A DNA stretch of 64,000 bases from Saussurea involucrata (Eukaryota; Streptophyta; Magnoliopsida; Asterales; Asteraceae). The DNA is taken from NCBI GenBank assembly GCA_033807775.1, contig CM066325.1, positions 15,378,301-15,442,300 of the forward strand, in the 5' to 3' direction. Made by a program: the position numbers and the translations under genes. Below are positions 9,254-20,544 of this stretch, piece after piece; the first letter of the stretch is position 1; each line of letters starts with the position of its first letter. A model generated the notes under the pieces. The model made no database searches, was not told the origin of the DNA, and was given only the letters and a program-made list of their open reading frames with translations.

Positions 9254-9532
9254 AACTTGAAAGATTCATACCCCTCGGCTCAGCTCCCTAGCTTGTAGAT
9301 ATCTTTGAAATTTAATTTCCGTTGGAAAAAATTGTAATTTAATGTAATTTCTTTTTATGAGTCTTGTTTTATGTGACGATTGCAAGTGTCGTTTTTCTTT
9401 TTCCTTTTTTTTTAAATTTGATTTTGTGATCTTCGCATTTCAAGATCAAAAGGTGTGAAATATGAAATGTTTTAAAAAAATCACAAAAAAAAGTTTGTTG
9501 ATTCAGTGTTCATGGTTTAGGATATATCTATC
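9254..9532 (+). other. PIP2 3' UTR and downstream flank
   Basis: AT-rich sequence directly after the TAA stop. AATTTAATTT and TTGTAATTTAATGTAATTT are plausible plant near-upstream polyadenylation elements at about 9308-9350; no canonical AATAAA is seen. No other feature. Confidence 0.4.
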
Positions 9533-9850
9533 ATTGTTTGCTTATTATAAAGCATTTATAAAAAACTCTTATGTACTGCTATTTAATTCTGATTACTTAA
9601 AATCTTTTAAAAACAACTAACAAAGTTTTATGTACCACTGTTAATGCTAATTACTTAATTAGTCATTATCTCTAAATCCTTCCTTTTAGTCTTTTATCTC
9701 TAACTCCCTACAAATTCTCAAATGATAAACCTCTAAAAAAGCATCATTCTTTAATCCTCATTAGTTATCTAATTAATCTTTATCTCTTAACCCCTTTTAA
9801 ATTCTCAAATCATGAACCCCTCAAAAACGTCATTTTTATACAAATTTATA
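9533..9850. repeat. left arm of a large inverted repeat
   Basis: TTATTATAAAGCATTTATAAAAAACTC, then two copies of a TATGTACxACT...TTAAT...TAATTACTTAA module. The whole is the approximate reverse complement of 12690-12985. It flanks, together with that arm, the Harbinger element and more. Confidence 0.6.
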
Positions 9851-10513
9851 TAAAAAAAATTATAATTTTCTCAAAACTACACAAAACCGTTAATGATAAA
9901 AAGTAAAACAAAACATTAAAATTCATTATAATACACATGTTTTGATGGAAACATACGAATTTTTGCCAATATCAAACCTTAGCTCATAATATTTACTATG
10001 ATATAACATCGCTTTGTTAAATGACATTTAAATGTATAACATGTTTGTTGTATTTTCTAAAAGGGTAATCGAAGACCCGATCAATGTCATGCACCAATAA
10101 GGCCGGTAAAAGCCTTTTTGGTGGCACTGATGGACTTCGATATGATGTTTTATACATATATCGTTTCAAGTGATATATGTTCATATATCGGTTTTGTGGG
10201 TTCAAACGTTCCTCACTTCCTCTTGGCATGCATGCATAGAAATACATGGACGAGTCGTTAAAACCTTAACGATAGATGATGTTTTAACATGTATAAAATT
10301 AATATTGACAATAAAATCACGTCACTTTTTAAATTTTAGATAAGAATTAATCTTAATATATTAAAAATAGAATGGACAACCTACTCTAATGTCATTATCT
10401 CTTCAAAAGAATTTATTACCTTTTTTTTAGTGAATTGAATTGATATCCATTATCCTTTAAGAATATTCGTTAAATAATTACAACTCTCATTGTCTTGCCT
10501 TTGGTTATTCTAC
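9851..10513. other. intergenic, no gene seen
   Basis: AT-rich. A palindromic patch with ATATATCG and CGATATATG around 10140-10200 and GCATGCATGCAT at about 10226-10238 are the only structure noticed. The 76-residue minus-strand frame at 10017-10247 resembles nothing I know. Confidence 0.4.
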
Positions 10514-10765
10514 TAAGGCCATCAGTACCCCATGGTTTGCATCTTTCAAAGATTCCCCTCCACCTCAGCGCCACATCAGCTTTTCTTCCATCCCTCACGA
10601 TCCCTAAACACCCGTACCCCATTCCCTCAAACCCTTTTGCCACCTCATTTAACAAAATAAAAATATTTATATATATTTTTAATAAATAAAAATAAGATAA
10701 ATAATAAAAATTAAAATTCATATCATTCATTAAAAAATTAAAAATTACAAAATAAATTTAAAAAT

Positions 10766-11492
10766 CTATTCGTCGTCATTCCAATCATGATATTTTTTAA
10801 TTTGCTCTTTTCTCTTTAGCGTAGCCATCAAAGCGGGGCCCGAAAGGTGATCATGCGGGGTTATGTAAAACTGGAAGTCTGCATCAAATCGTTTTGCTCG
10901 TTCGAGTTCTCGTTCGTGTTCCAACCTTTGAAGTTCGACATCGAGTTTTTTCATTTTGTATTCAATTGCACCATCAAACTTGTCGTTGAACGTCGTCAAC
11001 AACTGATTAACACTTTCGTCCGTATTCGTCCCGGACGTATTACTCGTTGATGTTTTTTTTGCCTTGTTTCTCCCGATGGGTCGTTGAATTGTCTCGTCAT
11101 CGTCATCATCGGAAGTTTGGGTACGTTTTGAACCCCGCGATGAAGTTGTCGTCATCGTTGGAACGGCTCCCCATTTTGGACATTTTTTTAGGATGTCCCA
11201 AGCTTGTTCGTGAGTGAAAGCAACGTTATGGCGTGCTACATACCGTTCGTGTGCCGTTCGGGATATATCGGCCTCACTCATCCCGCTTGATCTATTACTG
11301 AGCAAGTTGTTGTAGATGCCGCCAAACAAATTAACTCTTTTATTGACGTCGTTGAACTTGCTATTTAGTTGATGGGTTGATCTATAACCTGGTTCACGAC
11401 CCATGCGAGTAAAGAACACTTGCCCGATTCGGGCCAAAAAACTTCCTACATTTATGTAAAATAAAGTATAAGAATAATAATAATAATAATAA

Positions 11493-11528
<36 letters not shown>

Positions 11529-12054
11529 GAATAATAATAATAAGAATAAGAATAATAACAGTAAAAATAATTACCACCGCTTTGTGCGTTACCGACCACG
11601 GGGTCCTCCGAAACGTCAACCCACGCCGACACTAACGCGAGTTCCTCGGCTTTACTCCACGTTTGTTTGGCGGCTTTCGTTCGTCTCAGATTTGATGGTT
11701 CCGGGTTAGATTGTTGTGTCGGGATAAATTGTGGTGAGTTCGGGTAGAAGGTTGGGTTTCCGGAACAATGTCGTCGTCGAGATTGAAGTTGGCCGGAGTA
11801 AAACCTTGTTCAATCAACCCGGGACGTGTAAATTGGTAAGGAATTTGTTGGTGAAATTGTTGGTGAAATTGTTGGGGAAATTGTTGCGGATATTGTGGCG
11901 GATTTTGTTGCGACCATTGTGGCGGAATTTGTTGCGAGAATTGCGGATGATAACCTTGTTGTGTAAACGCTTGGAAACCAAGCTGTTGATCTTCTTGCGA
12001 TTGTGGTGTATTCGGTCGGTTACGACGGGATGTAGGTGTTCTGTTTGGATTCAT
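10766..12054 (-). pseudogene. SANT/Myb-like protein of Harbinger type
   Basis: Two exons on the minus strand. Exon 1 (12054-11575) has a Gln/Pro-rich N-terminus (repeated QQFPQQFHQQ-like units), then RRTKAAKQTWSKAEELAL and SAWVDVSEDPVVGNAQ, the start of a trihelix/SANT-like domain. A GTAA...TGTAG intron lies at 11574-11446. Exon 2 (11445-10766) continues with SFLARIGQVFF, GYRSTHQLNSKFNDVN, FTHEQAWDILKKCPKW, an acidic/basic linker and a charged helical C-terminus ending YHDWNDDE. The family is the one often annotated in plants as NAM-associated or misnamed 'glutathione S-transferase T3-like'. A one-base frameshift at about 11745-11760 separates the Gln-rich part from the SANT-like part, so the copy is probably broken. 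DNA binding at transposon ends is the presumed role. Confidence 0.7.
11446..11574 (-). repeat. intronic (TTA/TTC)n microsatellite
   Basis: The intron of the SANT/Myb-like gene is dominated by a TAA/GAA-type trinucleotide run (about 11474-11560 on the plus strand). Read on the minus strand it stays open as a poly-Tyr/Ser stretch, which would give a false continuous ORF. Good GTAA donor and TGTAG acceptor sites, and the way conserved protein sequence resumes on each side, show it is an intron. Confidence 0.78.
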
Positions 12055-12440
12055 GATGAGAGAGGTGTGAAAAATAAGAGGTTGAGAGAATTTGAGAGAG
12101 TTTGAGAGGTGTGAGATTGAGAGAATTTGATAGTGTGAAAAATAAGAGGTTGAGAGGTGTGAGAAATAAGAGGTGTGAGAAATAAGAGGTTGAGGGTTAA
12201 ATATATAGTGGGATTAAATTGAGAAATTTTTTTTTTTTTAAGAAAGAGCCGTTCAACGGTTATTTTTTAAAAAATTTAATTAAATTTTTTTTTTTAAAAA
12301 ACCCTCGGGATGGATCGGGAACCCAACCCCGAAAACCATCCCTTCCCGCATGACCACCCCGGGCCGTAGCCCAACCCCGCCCTCACCCCGCTGCCACCTC
12401 CCCATCCCGAGCCCCTTCCCCGCTTGGGGTACGGAAGGCC

Positions 12441-13077
12441 TAACAAGATAAGGTCAAATGACATACCTTATATAATATTTATGTCAAATTATTATTTTAG
12501 TGATAATAAATAAATAAATAAATTTAAAAGAAAAAAAATAATTATAAGTGAATTTATTAGCATTTTCAAGTTAACGAATAAACCATGATGTTATCGGATT
12601 TCATTTTCAAAAAATCAACCTTTTATATCCTATTGAGTTTTTAAAATACTAGAAGTCTACTCGCGCAATGCAGCACGATATATCTTGATTTTAATGTTCT
12701 AATTTATTTTAATGTGTGGTTTTGAAGTGTTTATAATTTGAGGATTTGAAAGTGGTTAGAGATAAAGATTAATTAATAATAGCCCACGATTTAAGGATTT
12801 GAAGGTTGTTAAAGATAAATATTAATCAAGTAATTAGCATTAAAAGTGGTACATAAAGCTTCATTGGTTGTTTTTAAGAGATTTTAAGTAATTAACATTA
12901 AATAGTGATACATGAAGCTTTAAGGGTTGTTTTTAAGAGTTTTTCATAAATGCTTTATAATATAGTATAGATAAATTATGAGAATGTGAACATCTAAATA
13001 TCAAATAAGATCAAGGTTTTAAATGGCGTGAGACGTGGCGTGGCGGCGAAGTCAAACCTCAAGCCTTAAGAGTTACG
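12441..13077. other. intergenic; right arm of inverted repeat
   Basis: AT-rich to about 12640, then ACTAGAAGTCTACTCGCGCAATGCAGC. From 12690 to 12985 it is the reverse complement of 9533-9850, ending TTATAATATAGTATAGAT. From 13013 the dispersed GGTTTTAAATGGCGTGA repeat begins (its partner is at 6780-6830). No gene seen. Confidence 0.5.
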
Positions 13078-13085
13078 GCGAGGCC

Positions 13086-13821
13086 CAGGGGCGGACCTAC
13101 CTTCACTCCGGGGGGGTCACATGCACCCGCTCACTTGTCTACCGTAAGAGAAGAAAATCTAGATCGTTTGACGGTGCACCCGCTTAGTTTTGAGAGTGCT
13201 CTTAAGTATTTTTAAACTGAACACTTAAACAAAATGAGCTTCTAGTGTGATGGTTTGTGTTGACTAATTAGTGCTTCTAGTTTCAAGAGGTTTGGGGTTC
13301 AATTCCCACTCTTAGCACCTATGTATTTATTTTTTGTTAAAACTAGAGAAATCTCATTACTCCTCTTCATAAATTGCATTTAATACACATTAAATACTCT
13401 ATTAATATAATGTAATTTGATCGTTAACTCTCTCCAAAATTATAAAATTTTCATCTTTATATTTCTAATTTGTTTTTAGTTATTGATTTGATTATTATTA
13501 CATGAAAGTGTATATGCATAGTTAATTTTGATTTGCAAAACTTCCAAAAAAAAATTCTCGAAATCAACCAAAAAATCAAAAAATTCTCTTGAAATCAATA
13601 AAAAAACCCCAAAAATTATCTTGAATCGACACAAAAAACCAAAAAAATTAATCGAAATCGACAAAAAAACTTAAAAAATCCCTCGAAATCAAGCAAAAGA
13701 TTGAAAAAAAATCTCAAAATCAACTAAAAGCTTAAAAAGTACCCTAAAACACACATCGACAACAATTTTTTAGACTTTTCGTTTGTGCACCCGCTCATCT
13801 AAAATCTTGGGTCCGCCACTG
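13086..13821. mobile_element. hAT-type element with 8-bp TSD
   Basis: Starts CAGGGGCGGACC and ends GGTCCGCCACTG, inverted termini, flanked by the perfect 8-bp direct repeat GCGAGGCC (13078-13085 and 13822-13829). Terminal CA...TG with 8-bp TSD is diagnostic of hAT transposons. 736 bp, no transposase. It contains a SINE-like segment (13235-13345) and a run of degenerate CGAAATCAACAAAAAA-type repeats (13540-13760). Confidence 0.82.
13235..13345 (+). mobile_element. SINE-like segment inside the hAT element
   Basis: It has an A-box-like TAGTGTGATGG (13243-13253) and a B-box GGGGTTCAATTCCC (13294-13307) at tRNA-like spacing, followed by a T-rich 3' end (TATTTATTTTTTGTT). No convincing target duplication was found, so it may have been captured or may be decayed. 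Confidence 0.55.
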
Positions 13822-13864
13822 GCGAGGCCATGATGTTTTCCAAGACGTGGCTTAAGGCGGCAAA

Positions 13865-15063
13865 CAGGGGCGGAACACAAGCTTTAACAGCGCAGGGGCC
13901 GGACCTTGTAAGACCGATTTGTCATTCAAACGCACATTGTAAGACCGATTTGTCATTCAAGTAGCTTGTTTAGGTTTAAATTTCCTATCCTTTGAGAGAC
14001 TTTTTAATTTTTTGGTTGATTTCGAGAGATATTTTTTCAGTTTTTTTGGTTGATTCGATGTTTCTTTTGGTTTCTTTATGTTGATTCGAGAGAATTTTTT
14101 GAGATTTTTTATTGATTTCAAGAGATTTTTAAGGTTTTTTGTTGATTTCGAGATTAAATTTTAGTTTTTTGGTAAAGAGTAATATAAAAACGCAAAACAA
14201 ATAAATAAACTATGTAAACAAATAATTGAGCAAATTTAAGGAAGTAAGGACTAAGGCCCTAAATAGCTAATCAAACAATTTCTTATGAGCAATTGAGCAA
14301 ATTAATCATCAATAGCACTTTAAAATTAAAACTTGAATAAAATGAAGAAGAAAAAAACCTCTGATTTAGGGGCATTAGGCCAATGAAAGTTACTAATAAC
14401 ACCCAATTAATGTCAATGAAAGTTAAACACCCAATGAATGTGAATCACTACTGTAAGCTGTTGACAAAGACACAAAGTCGCAAAATTGAATTTGACTCTC
14501 GGTTCAAGGGTTTACTTCTATACCAACAAAAATATATTAATTAATTTATTGTAAGACAATGGTTTACTTCTATATTCTATACCATAATACCAACTAAAAT
14601 ACATAGAGAAAGAGAACCTCGTTAGTGGAGACTAGGTTACCTGAGTGAGAGGACTGAGAGCGAGAAACAGAGGTTGAGAGGGAACCGACTACCGAGAGAC
14701 TTCAAGAGGCTGGGAGAGAGTTAGAGAGCGACGGTCGACTGGGGTCTGGGCGAGTCGGCGAGAGGGTGAGAGTTGTGCGCCGGCAGCCGGCTATCGCCTG
14801 TCAGCCTGGTGGTTCAAGGGTTTACCGTCAATCTCAATCGATCTGCGGCAGCGGCGTTAGGTTTTAGAGTTGTCCACTACTCCGCTTCTCACTCAGTTGC
14901 GTTTCAGTTCATCTCCTCTATTAATTGGACTAGACTCAGGATTTAAGCGGGGGGCCCAACAGAAAGTCTATATATTTTACACTACCAAAAAAAACAATTC
15001 ACTCCTTGGACACAAAAAAAGCCCAGGGGCCAGGGCCCCTAATAGCCTCCATTGAGAACCGCC
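13865..15063. mobile_element. degenerate hAT-like sequence, bounds uncertain
   Basis: Begins CAGGGGCGGAACACAAG, very like the start of the preceding hAT element, and abuts an LTR at 15064 with GAACCGCC just before it. At 13990-14170 it carries TTTTTTGTTGATTTCGAG repeats, the reverse complement of the repeats at 13540-13760. A GA/CG-rich patch (14640-14860) and GGGGCCAGGGCCCC (about 15025-15039) follow. No matching TSD was found and there is no gene. Confidence 0.4.
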
Positions 15064-17838
15064 TGTAACACCCGTAATTTTCGGATAAGTATAATTCTGA
15101 ATCAGTGTAAAATCGATCTTTTAAGATAATTATAAAAAATAGGATTTGGGATTATGTCCTAGATTTTATGGTCTTGTTGGATGCGGAATTCGAATACGAG
15201 TCCAACGGTTCTTTCCGGAGCGAAAACGGAGCTATAACGAAGAAGTTACGGTCGAAACAATATCTGACCTAAAATGGGGCCGCGGGACCGCGCGGCCTGG
15301 TGCGCGACTTGTAGGCCGCGGCCCAAGCCGCGTAACGCACTGAGTCCGTATTAAGTTGCGAATTTTCAGCTCAAACTTCAAACCTTCATAACTTTTGCAT
15401 CCCAACTCCGATTTTGATGATTCAAGTTGCTACGGTTTCGTTTTTGAGAGCTATTCAAGGATCTAGAAAGAGTTTTGAAGTATGATGAATGATCCAAGAG
15501 TATTTGGTGGTGGTTGAGGTAAGCTTCTCACTTTTCTTCATCTAAGAAGTTAGGGTTTTGGTATTTGTGGTGGTTTTGGATGATTTATGTTGGGTGAAGT
15601 GTATATAAGTGTTTGGGAATGATTATTTATGGTTGAAAACTTGTGGATCTAGGTTTTGGAAGATTTGACCTAAGGATTCGGGTTGCATCAAAGAAGCTTA
15701 CGTTTGGGGAAAATCTAGATTTAGCCTAAATCTAGCAAGGTGAGTTCAAGTTGATTTGTGAAAACGTTGTACATGCCAAAATGTGTATTTTAAAGTATTT
15801 GTGTGCTTTATGTGAAATTATCTATTGTTGAGTTATTTGGTGGGTTTTGATTTAATCAAAGTGTTGAACTTTACATATCTTGTAAAACACCCACATTTGG
15901 GGATTTTGAGTGATTGAGGAATAAATCACGAGTAAAAGAGGTTTTGTTAAATTATTGCATAAGTGAAGAGGATTTGGTGATTATGCGATAACTATGATGT
16001 GTTACATTTTTAAAGTGTGAACGTGTAGGTTGGGGATTTTGGTCAATCCGACCATATGAATGTTTTGAGAGTTATAAACCATTCATTTTTGGGGCCGATG
16101 GCCAATTGAGGAATTAAAAGAGTAAAGAGTTTGAGTAACGATGTATTTTGGTTTACGTAACCGTGTGAGTGACACGTATTTAACCAAACGTTTATTTTGG
16201 CCTTAAAGGCTTGATTTATACTCAAATGAGTCTTTTGAGTGCTTGTCGGTTTTAGTGACTCGAGATGGAGTCTTGGAGGTGCTATATGCTTAATTGCATT
16301 TTATATGAATATGTGCCGGTTTAAGTGTTGGTCTTATGTGTAAAGACCGTTTGATGATTTTATATGCTTATTACCTTTGGGACTAATGAACCTTAGTGAG
16401 TTATATGCATTGTCGAGTTATAAAAGAGTTGCATATACGTGTACATATAGATGCATATATGATTTGACTTCATTGGGAACGTGGCAATGAAGGGGTTGTG
16501 AGATTACCATGCCTTGGAGCGTGTGTTTGCATGTTGTGGGTTAGATGCATTTCATTTGCATAAATCGATGTTGATAAATGATCATTAGATCTTTTGAGCA
16601 GAGGGCTCGGTTTTGGACTCTATTGAGTCTTGAGGGCATTCACCCGGTTTTAGTAAGCTCGACGTGGGCTTGGGGTTTGAATTGCATGGGTTGCATTACA
16701 TTTGTAGTTTACATGAGTTTAATGCATTGGTTATTCTTTTGGGATCATGTATATATATATTTTACGTCGAGTAAGCTTGTTTTGGATGGTGGTTTCCAAG
16801 GTAAAGACCTAGTATGGTTGAACTTGGTAGTTTTAAATAGACTAAAGACCTAGTATGGTTGATGTCTAAGATGGGCTAAAGACCTAGTATGGTTAATGCC
16901 GAAGATTGACTAAAGACCTAGTATGGTTGATGTCAAAGATGGGCTAAAGATCTAGTATGATTGATGCCGGAAATGGACTAAAGACCTAGTATGGTTGATG
17001 TCTAAGACGGGCTAAAGACCTAGTATGGTTGATGCCGAAGATTGACTAAAGACCTAGTATGGTTGATGTCATCTGCTTTCCACATCCAAGAAGCTTACTT
17101 ACGTTTATTAATTGTGGTTTAATTTATGTGTTGGCCACATTCGATGAGATCGGGTCTCCCCCGTCACCGAAGGGTATTGATTTTGGTATTTTATTATTCG
17201 CATTGTTGAGGTTATATTATATGCGTATAGATTGTTTTCCATGATTGGTGGACGGATTTATGTTACATCCATATTGGATGTTTTAACTATTGGAGTTTTA
17301 TTCGCAGTGACGATTACTTGAGAAATTATTACTTAATTAACTCTTGAGATGAGTTTTGGATTTGAATCCTTTGCAGAGAAACGATTTTCATTGGAAGCTT
17401 TCCTCACAGGGATTGTGTGTGTTTGGAAAACGGGTCGTCATTGCCTTTTATACAAACCCGTTTTGAAAATCATTTATTAAGTTGAATATTTTGGTTTATC
17501 AAATGATTTGCTCGTGATGTAAACTCTTGAACTCACTAGGCGTTAGCCTAACCTTTTTATTTGTCGGCATGTGCAACAGGTTCAGGTTGGGAATAGCTTT
17601 AGCTACACTGTGAAGTGATGAGTGCTAGTAGAGTGCACGAGAAGTGAGATGCTTAGCGAAGTCTTCCGCACTTATTTGGGATTAGCAACTTGCAATTGGG
17701 TTAAGTAACACCCGCCTTGAGTTATTAGTTGTGAAGTTTGTGATGTTTAAACTGTGAGGTATTTTCAAGGATGTTTTGTAGAAATGTTTTATCATCTTTT
17801 AGTTATTTTATTGAAATTACCGTTAGTTGCTCGTTTCA
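15064..17838 (+). repeat. gypsy-type LTR, 3'-truncated
   Basis: Starts TGTAACACCCGTAATTTTCG and shows the same internal order as the LARD2 LTRs: a GC-rich palindromic patch (GGCCGCGGCCCAAGCCGCG region, 15280-15335), TAGGGTTTTGG leader-like sequence, the 34-bp minisatellite, GGTCTCCCCCGTCACCGAAGG, ACTCACTAGGCGTTAGCCTAACC and GGCATGTGCAACAGG. It lacks the final ATTTGAGGGTGTTACA and stops near 17838, where LINE sequence begins. No second LTR or internal region is attached. A diverged relative of LARD2. Confidence 0.7.
16801..17075 (+). repeat. 34-bp minisatellite, alternating A/B units
   Basis: Eight units beginning TAAAGACCTAGTATGGTT. Unit tails alternate between GATGTCTAAGATGGGC (type A) and GATGCCGAAGATTGAC (type B), so the real period is a 68-bp dimer. 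The same array, with six units, occurs at the corresponding place in both LARD2 LTRs. Confidence 0.88.
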
Positions 17839-18601
17839 AGTGGTAGGAGCATGGGAAGCAGATAAAGGAAAAATAGAATTCCTCCAAAAGTGTGCAGTAG
17901 GAACAATTGCATCGTTGGATAACTTACAAACACTACAACCGTTTTGCATTCTGGGGAGTGGCGAAGTGACCAATGTTCGGTTAGTAGGAGGGAGAAGTGT
18001 CTTAGTAGAATTCGAATCGGAAAGGAAAATGGAGGATACGATCAATAATAAGGTACACGGGATCCACTACTGGATTAAAGACCTACGAAGATGGACGCCG
18101 GGATTTCGAGCATCGGAAAGGAATGTGTGGTTAAGGATAGAAGGCGTACCATTACATGTGTGGGACGAATCGACCTTTTCGGGTATAGCAAGCAAATGGG
18201 GTAGAACCATAAAAACAAAAAATTGCAGGTTGGATGAAAATAGTAATCTGGTGTGGGGAAAAATATTGGTAAGCACATGAATTATCAAGAGAATCGATGA
18301 AATAAGAAGCATCAAAGTGGGAGATCTATTCTACGTGATTAAAGTGGAAGATGAGGGCAACAGTATACTTGAGTTTCAGATAGAAGAAGAGAAAGCCAGT
18401 CCCAAATGGAACAACAGTGAGGAGGACGACGGATCCTCTATTCCCTCGGAGTGGACAGAAGCAGGGGAGAAAAGTGATGAAGAGTGGATGGTAGAGGAAA
18501 GTATCTTTGATTTTGGAGAACAAAAAAATGACAAAAGAGATCAGGAGGTGGAGGGAGAAAGAAGAAATACATTGGTGGAAGTTTCGGGAGAGAAGGTATA
18601 A
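17839..18601 (+). pseudogene. LINE ORF1, first part (DUF4283)
   Basis: One reading frame from about 17839 encodes a plant LINE ORF1 RNA-binding domain: IEFLQKCAVGTI, NVRLVGGRSVLVEFESE, YWIKDLRRWTP and RNVWLRIEGVPLHVW match the DUF4283 pattern. A TGA at 18278-18280 interrupts it, and the same frame continues as an acidic segment (18281-18598) to a TAA at 18599-18601, at the LARD1 insertion. The latter stop lies inside the TSD, so it would be present in the uninterrupted LINE too. Not functional. Confidence 0.8.
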
Positions 18602-20542
18602 TGTAATAACCCGTAGTAAGAGCCCTTATTATTTTTATGAGTATATCTCATTTTAAAGGGTAAATTAAGTTATGTTATTTGGATTTATTAGTTTAGAATG
18701 TTGTAATAGCATGTAATATAATTCTAAGGGTTCTATTATGATTATATGTGTTAGATTTGGAGTGGTTAGTTATTAGTTTATGTTTAAAGGTTCTTATAGT
18801 CATTTATTAGTATTATGAGGTCCTTTGTGTAACTTGTATTAGGTATGTATGTGACTCACTAGTTGATGTGATGACTCATGAGTTCATTTGCTGAATGTTG
18901 AATGTGTGTAGTATGTGTGGTGTGTGTGTTTATATCGTGAAAGAGAGAAAAGAGAGAAAAGAGGGAGAAAACAGAAGAGAAGCAACTGAAGAAGAAGGTT
19001 AAAGTTAGGGTTTAATCTTTTGGTGATTCAAGTGATAATTCAAGAATCTTGTGCTGCAGGTACGATCTTAATTATGATTCCTTAGTCTCTTCTTCTTTTC
19101 CATGTTAGTTCTAGCTTAGGGTTTGGATGATCCATTCATAACCATGGATGATAACTTTAGTGGAGTCCAATTTATGATGGTTATTGTTTCCTATAGTTCT
19201 TCTTAGTTACTTTGGATCAAGATAAAGGTTGAATCCTTCACCTTGGTGATGGAGTTCAATATATAGTTAGTTCAACATCACTCCATAGTTGATGATGATG
19301 GGTTTAATTGATTACATATGTGTATAGAGTTGCTATATGGATTCCTTCATGTTTTTGATGTTAAAAACTCATTTTTGATGCTAAAACTTCCATAGAATGA
19401 ACCTAATTAAGTGGGAGTTGATTTGGGGTGTTAAAGGGGCTGAACAGGGACTGTTTGATGTCCAACAGAGGTCCACGCCGATCTCGGCGCCAATGGATCG
19501 GCGCCAAGCACTGTTTCAGCATTTTTTCGATTTTGTTTCTTGCGTACCGGAGTCGTTCTAAGGCGTAATATAGGAGTATGGGTACTCGTTTTGAGTGTAA
19601 GATAGCATTTGAACACTTTGAACATGTTAGGTCGGGCATATGACAACTCCAAGTATTGTTTGTAATGTCGGTTGTTCGGTTTCTAGCTCGGTTGTGTTTC
19701 AGGAGTGTCCAGTGAGTTCTTAAGGTAGTCAATTGTCGTAGTGAGTCTTGTATACATATAAGTATGTGGATTTCATCAATGTGTATATTTATTACAGGCT
19801 CGGTTGCCCCTCGTTAGTGAAGTTTGATAGTGGTGTTCGGTTGTATCGTTTGTGCGTATGTGGCTTCAAACTATCAACAAAGTGAGTTTTAATTCAAAGT
19901 ATTTTTAACTGGAATACATCTGTGTGGATGCCGAATATTTGATAAATTGTATGAATATGTCATACGTGTGTAATTATGATATATTAAGATATTATAATTA
20001 CGTGAGTATTATATTTTGATATAATACGTGGTCGGGCTTAGGACCGGTGTGTTAATTGGCTCGCAACCAATAAAGTTGGCCATTGGTGGAGTGATAAGGT
20101 GAGATGGGATGTGTGCGATGCACGAATTTTGGTTGGTATTAAAATTACGTGTGATATATGTGTATTTATATAAAGAGGTTTTATATAAATGAATTTCATA
20201 ATGATTTTCAAATGACAGGGATTTTCTCACTAGACCCTTAGGTCTAACCCTCATTTTCTGTTTTAAAAATATGTATTCCAGGTGGTGGTTCCAGTAATAC
20301 CAAGTGATTAGAATATTTGATGGATAGCTTTTTGTGAAGGTGGTCGCTATGAAGTTATGGATGCTTTTGTACTTATGACATAGCTGTTAGTCATTATGTA
20401 ATCTAAATAGGAACAAGTTTGTACTAAATTTCTTATTATGTTTAGAAAAATTTAAGGGACCGAATGTGAAATGTGATGTACTTTCTTTGAAAATATGTTA
20501 TGAATTATATGTTATTTGTATATTTGGATATGGGATGTTACA
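18602..20542 (+). repeat. LARD1 5' LTR
   Basis: 1941 bp, TGTAATAACC...GATGTTACA. It contains a GC-rich palindromic patch at about 19473-19505 (GATCTCGGCGCCAATGGATC and GGCGCC copies) and the ACTAGACCCTTAGGTCTAACCC motif near 20230. Ends 2 bp before the PBS. Confidence 0.93.
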
Positions 20543-20544
20543 GA

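Larger units (their letters stand above)
10517..12440 (-). mobile_element. PIF/Harbinger element with only the Myb-like gene
   Basis: The 1924-bp unit starts GGCCATCAGTACCCC and ends GGGGTACGGAAGGCC, inverted termini with two mismatches in 15. It is flanked by TAA on both sides (10514-10516 and 12441-12443), the PIF/Harbinger target duplication. Next to the right terminus is a GC-rich zone (12300-12430) of CCCCGCCC-like repeats. Autonomous PIF/Harbinger elements carry two genes, a Myb/SANT-like DNA-binding protein and a DDE transposase. Only the first is found here, and there is no room for the second, so the copy is non-autonomous. Confidence 0.75.

Noticed and set aside
16801..17075. Possible CRISPR-like array of regular repeats
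   Set aside because: Units are contiguous with no unique spacers, inside a plant LTR, and repeated in other LTRs; it is a minisatellite.
17771..17838. Start of the LINE ORF1 reading frame at 17771
   Set aside because: The first codons are LTR sequence homologous to the end of the LARD2 LTR; LINE similarity begins only near 17839.
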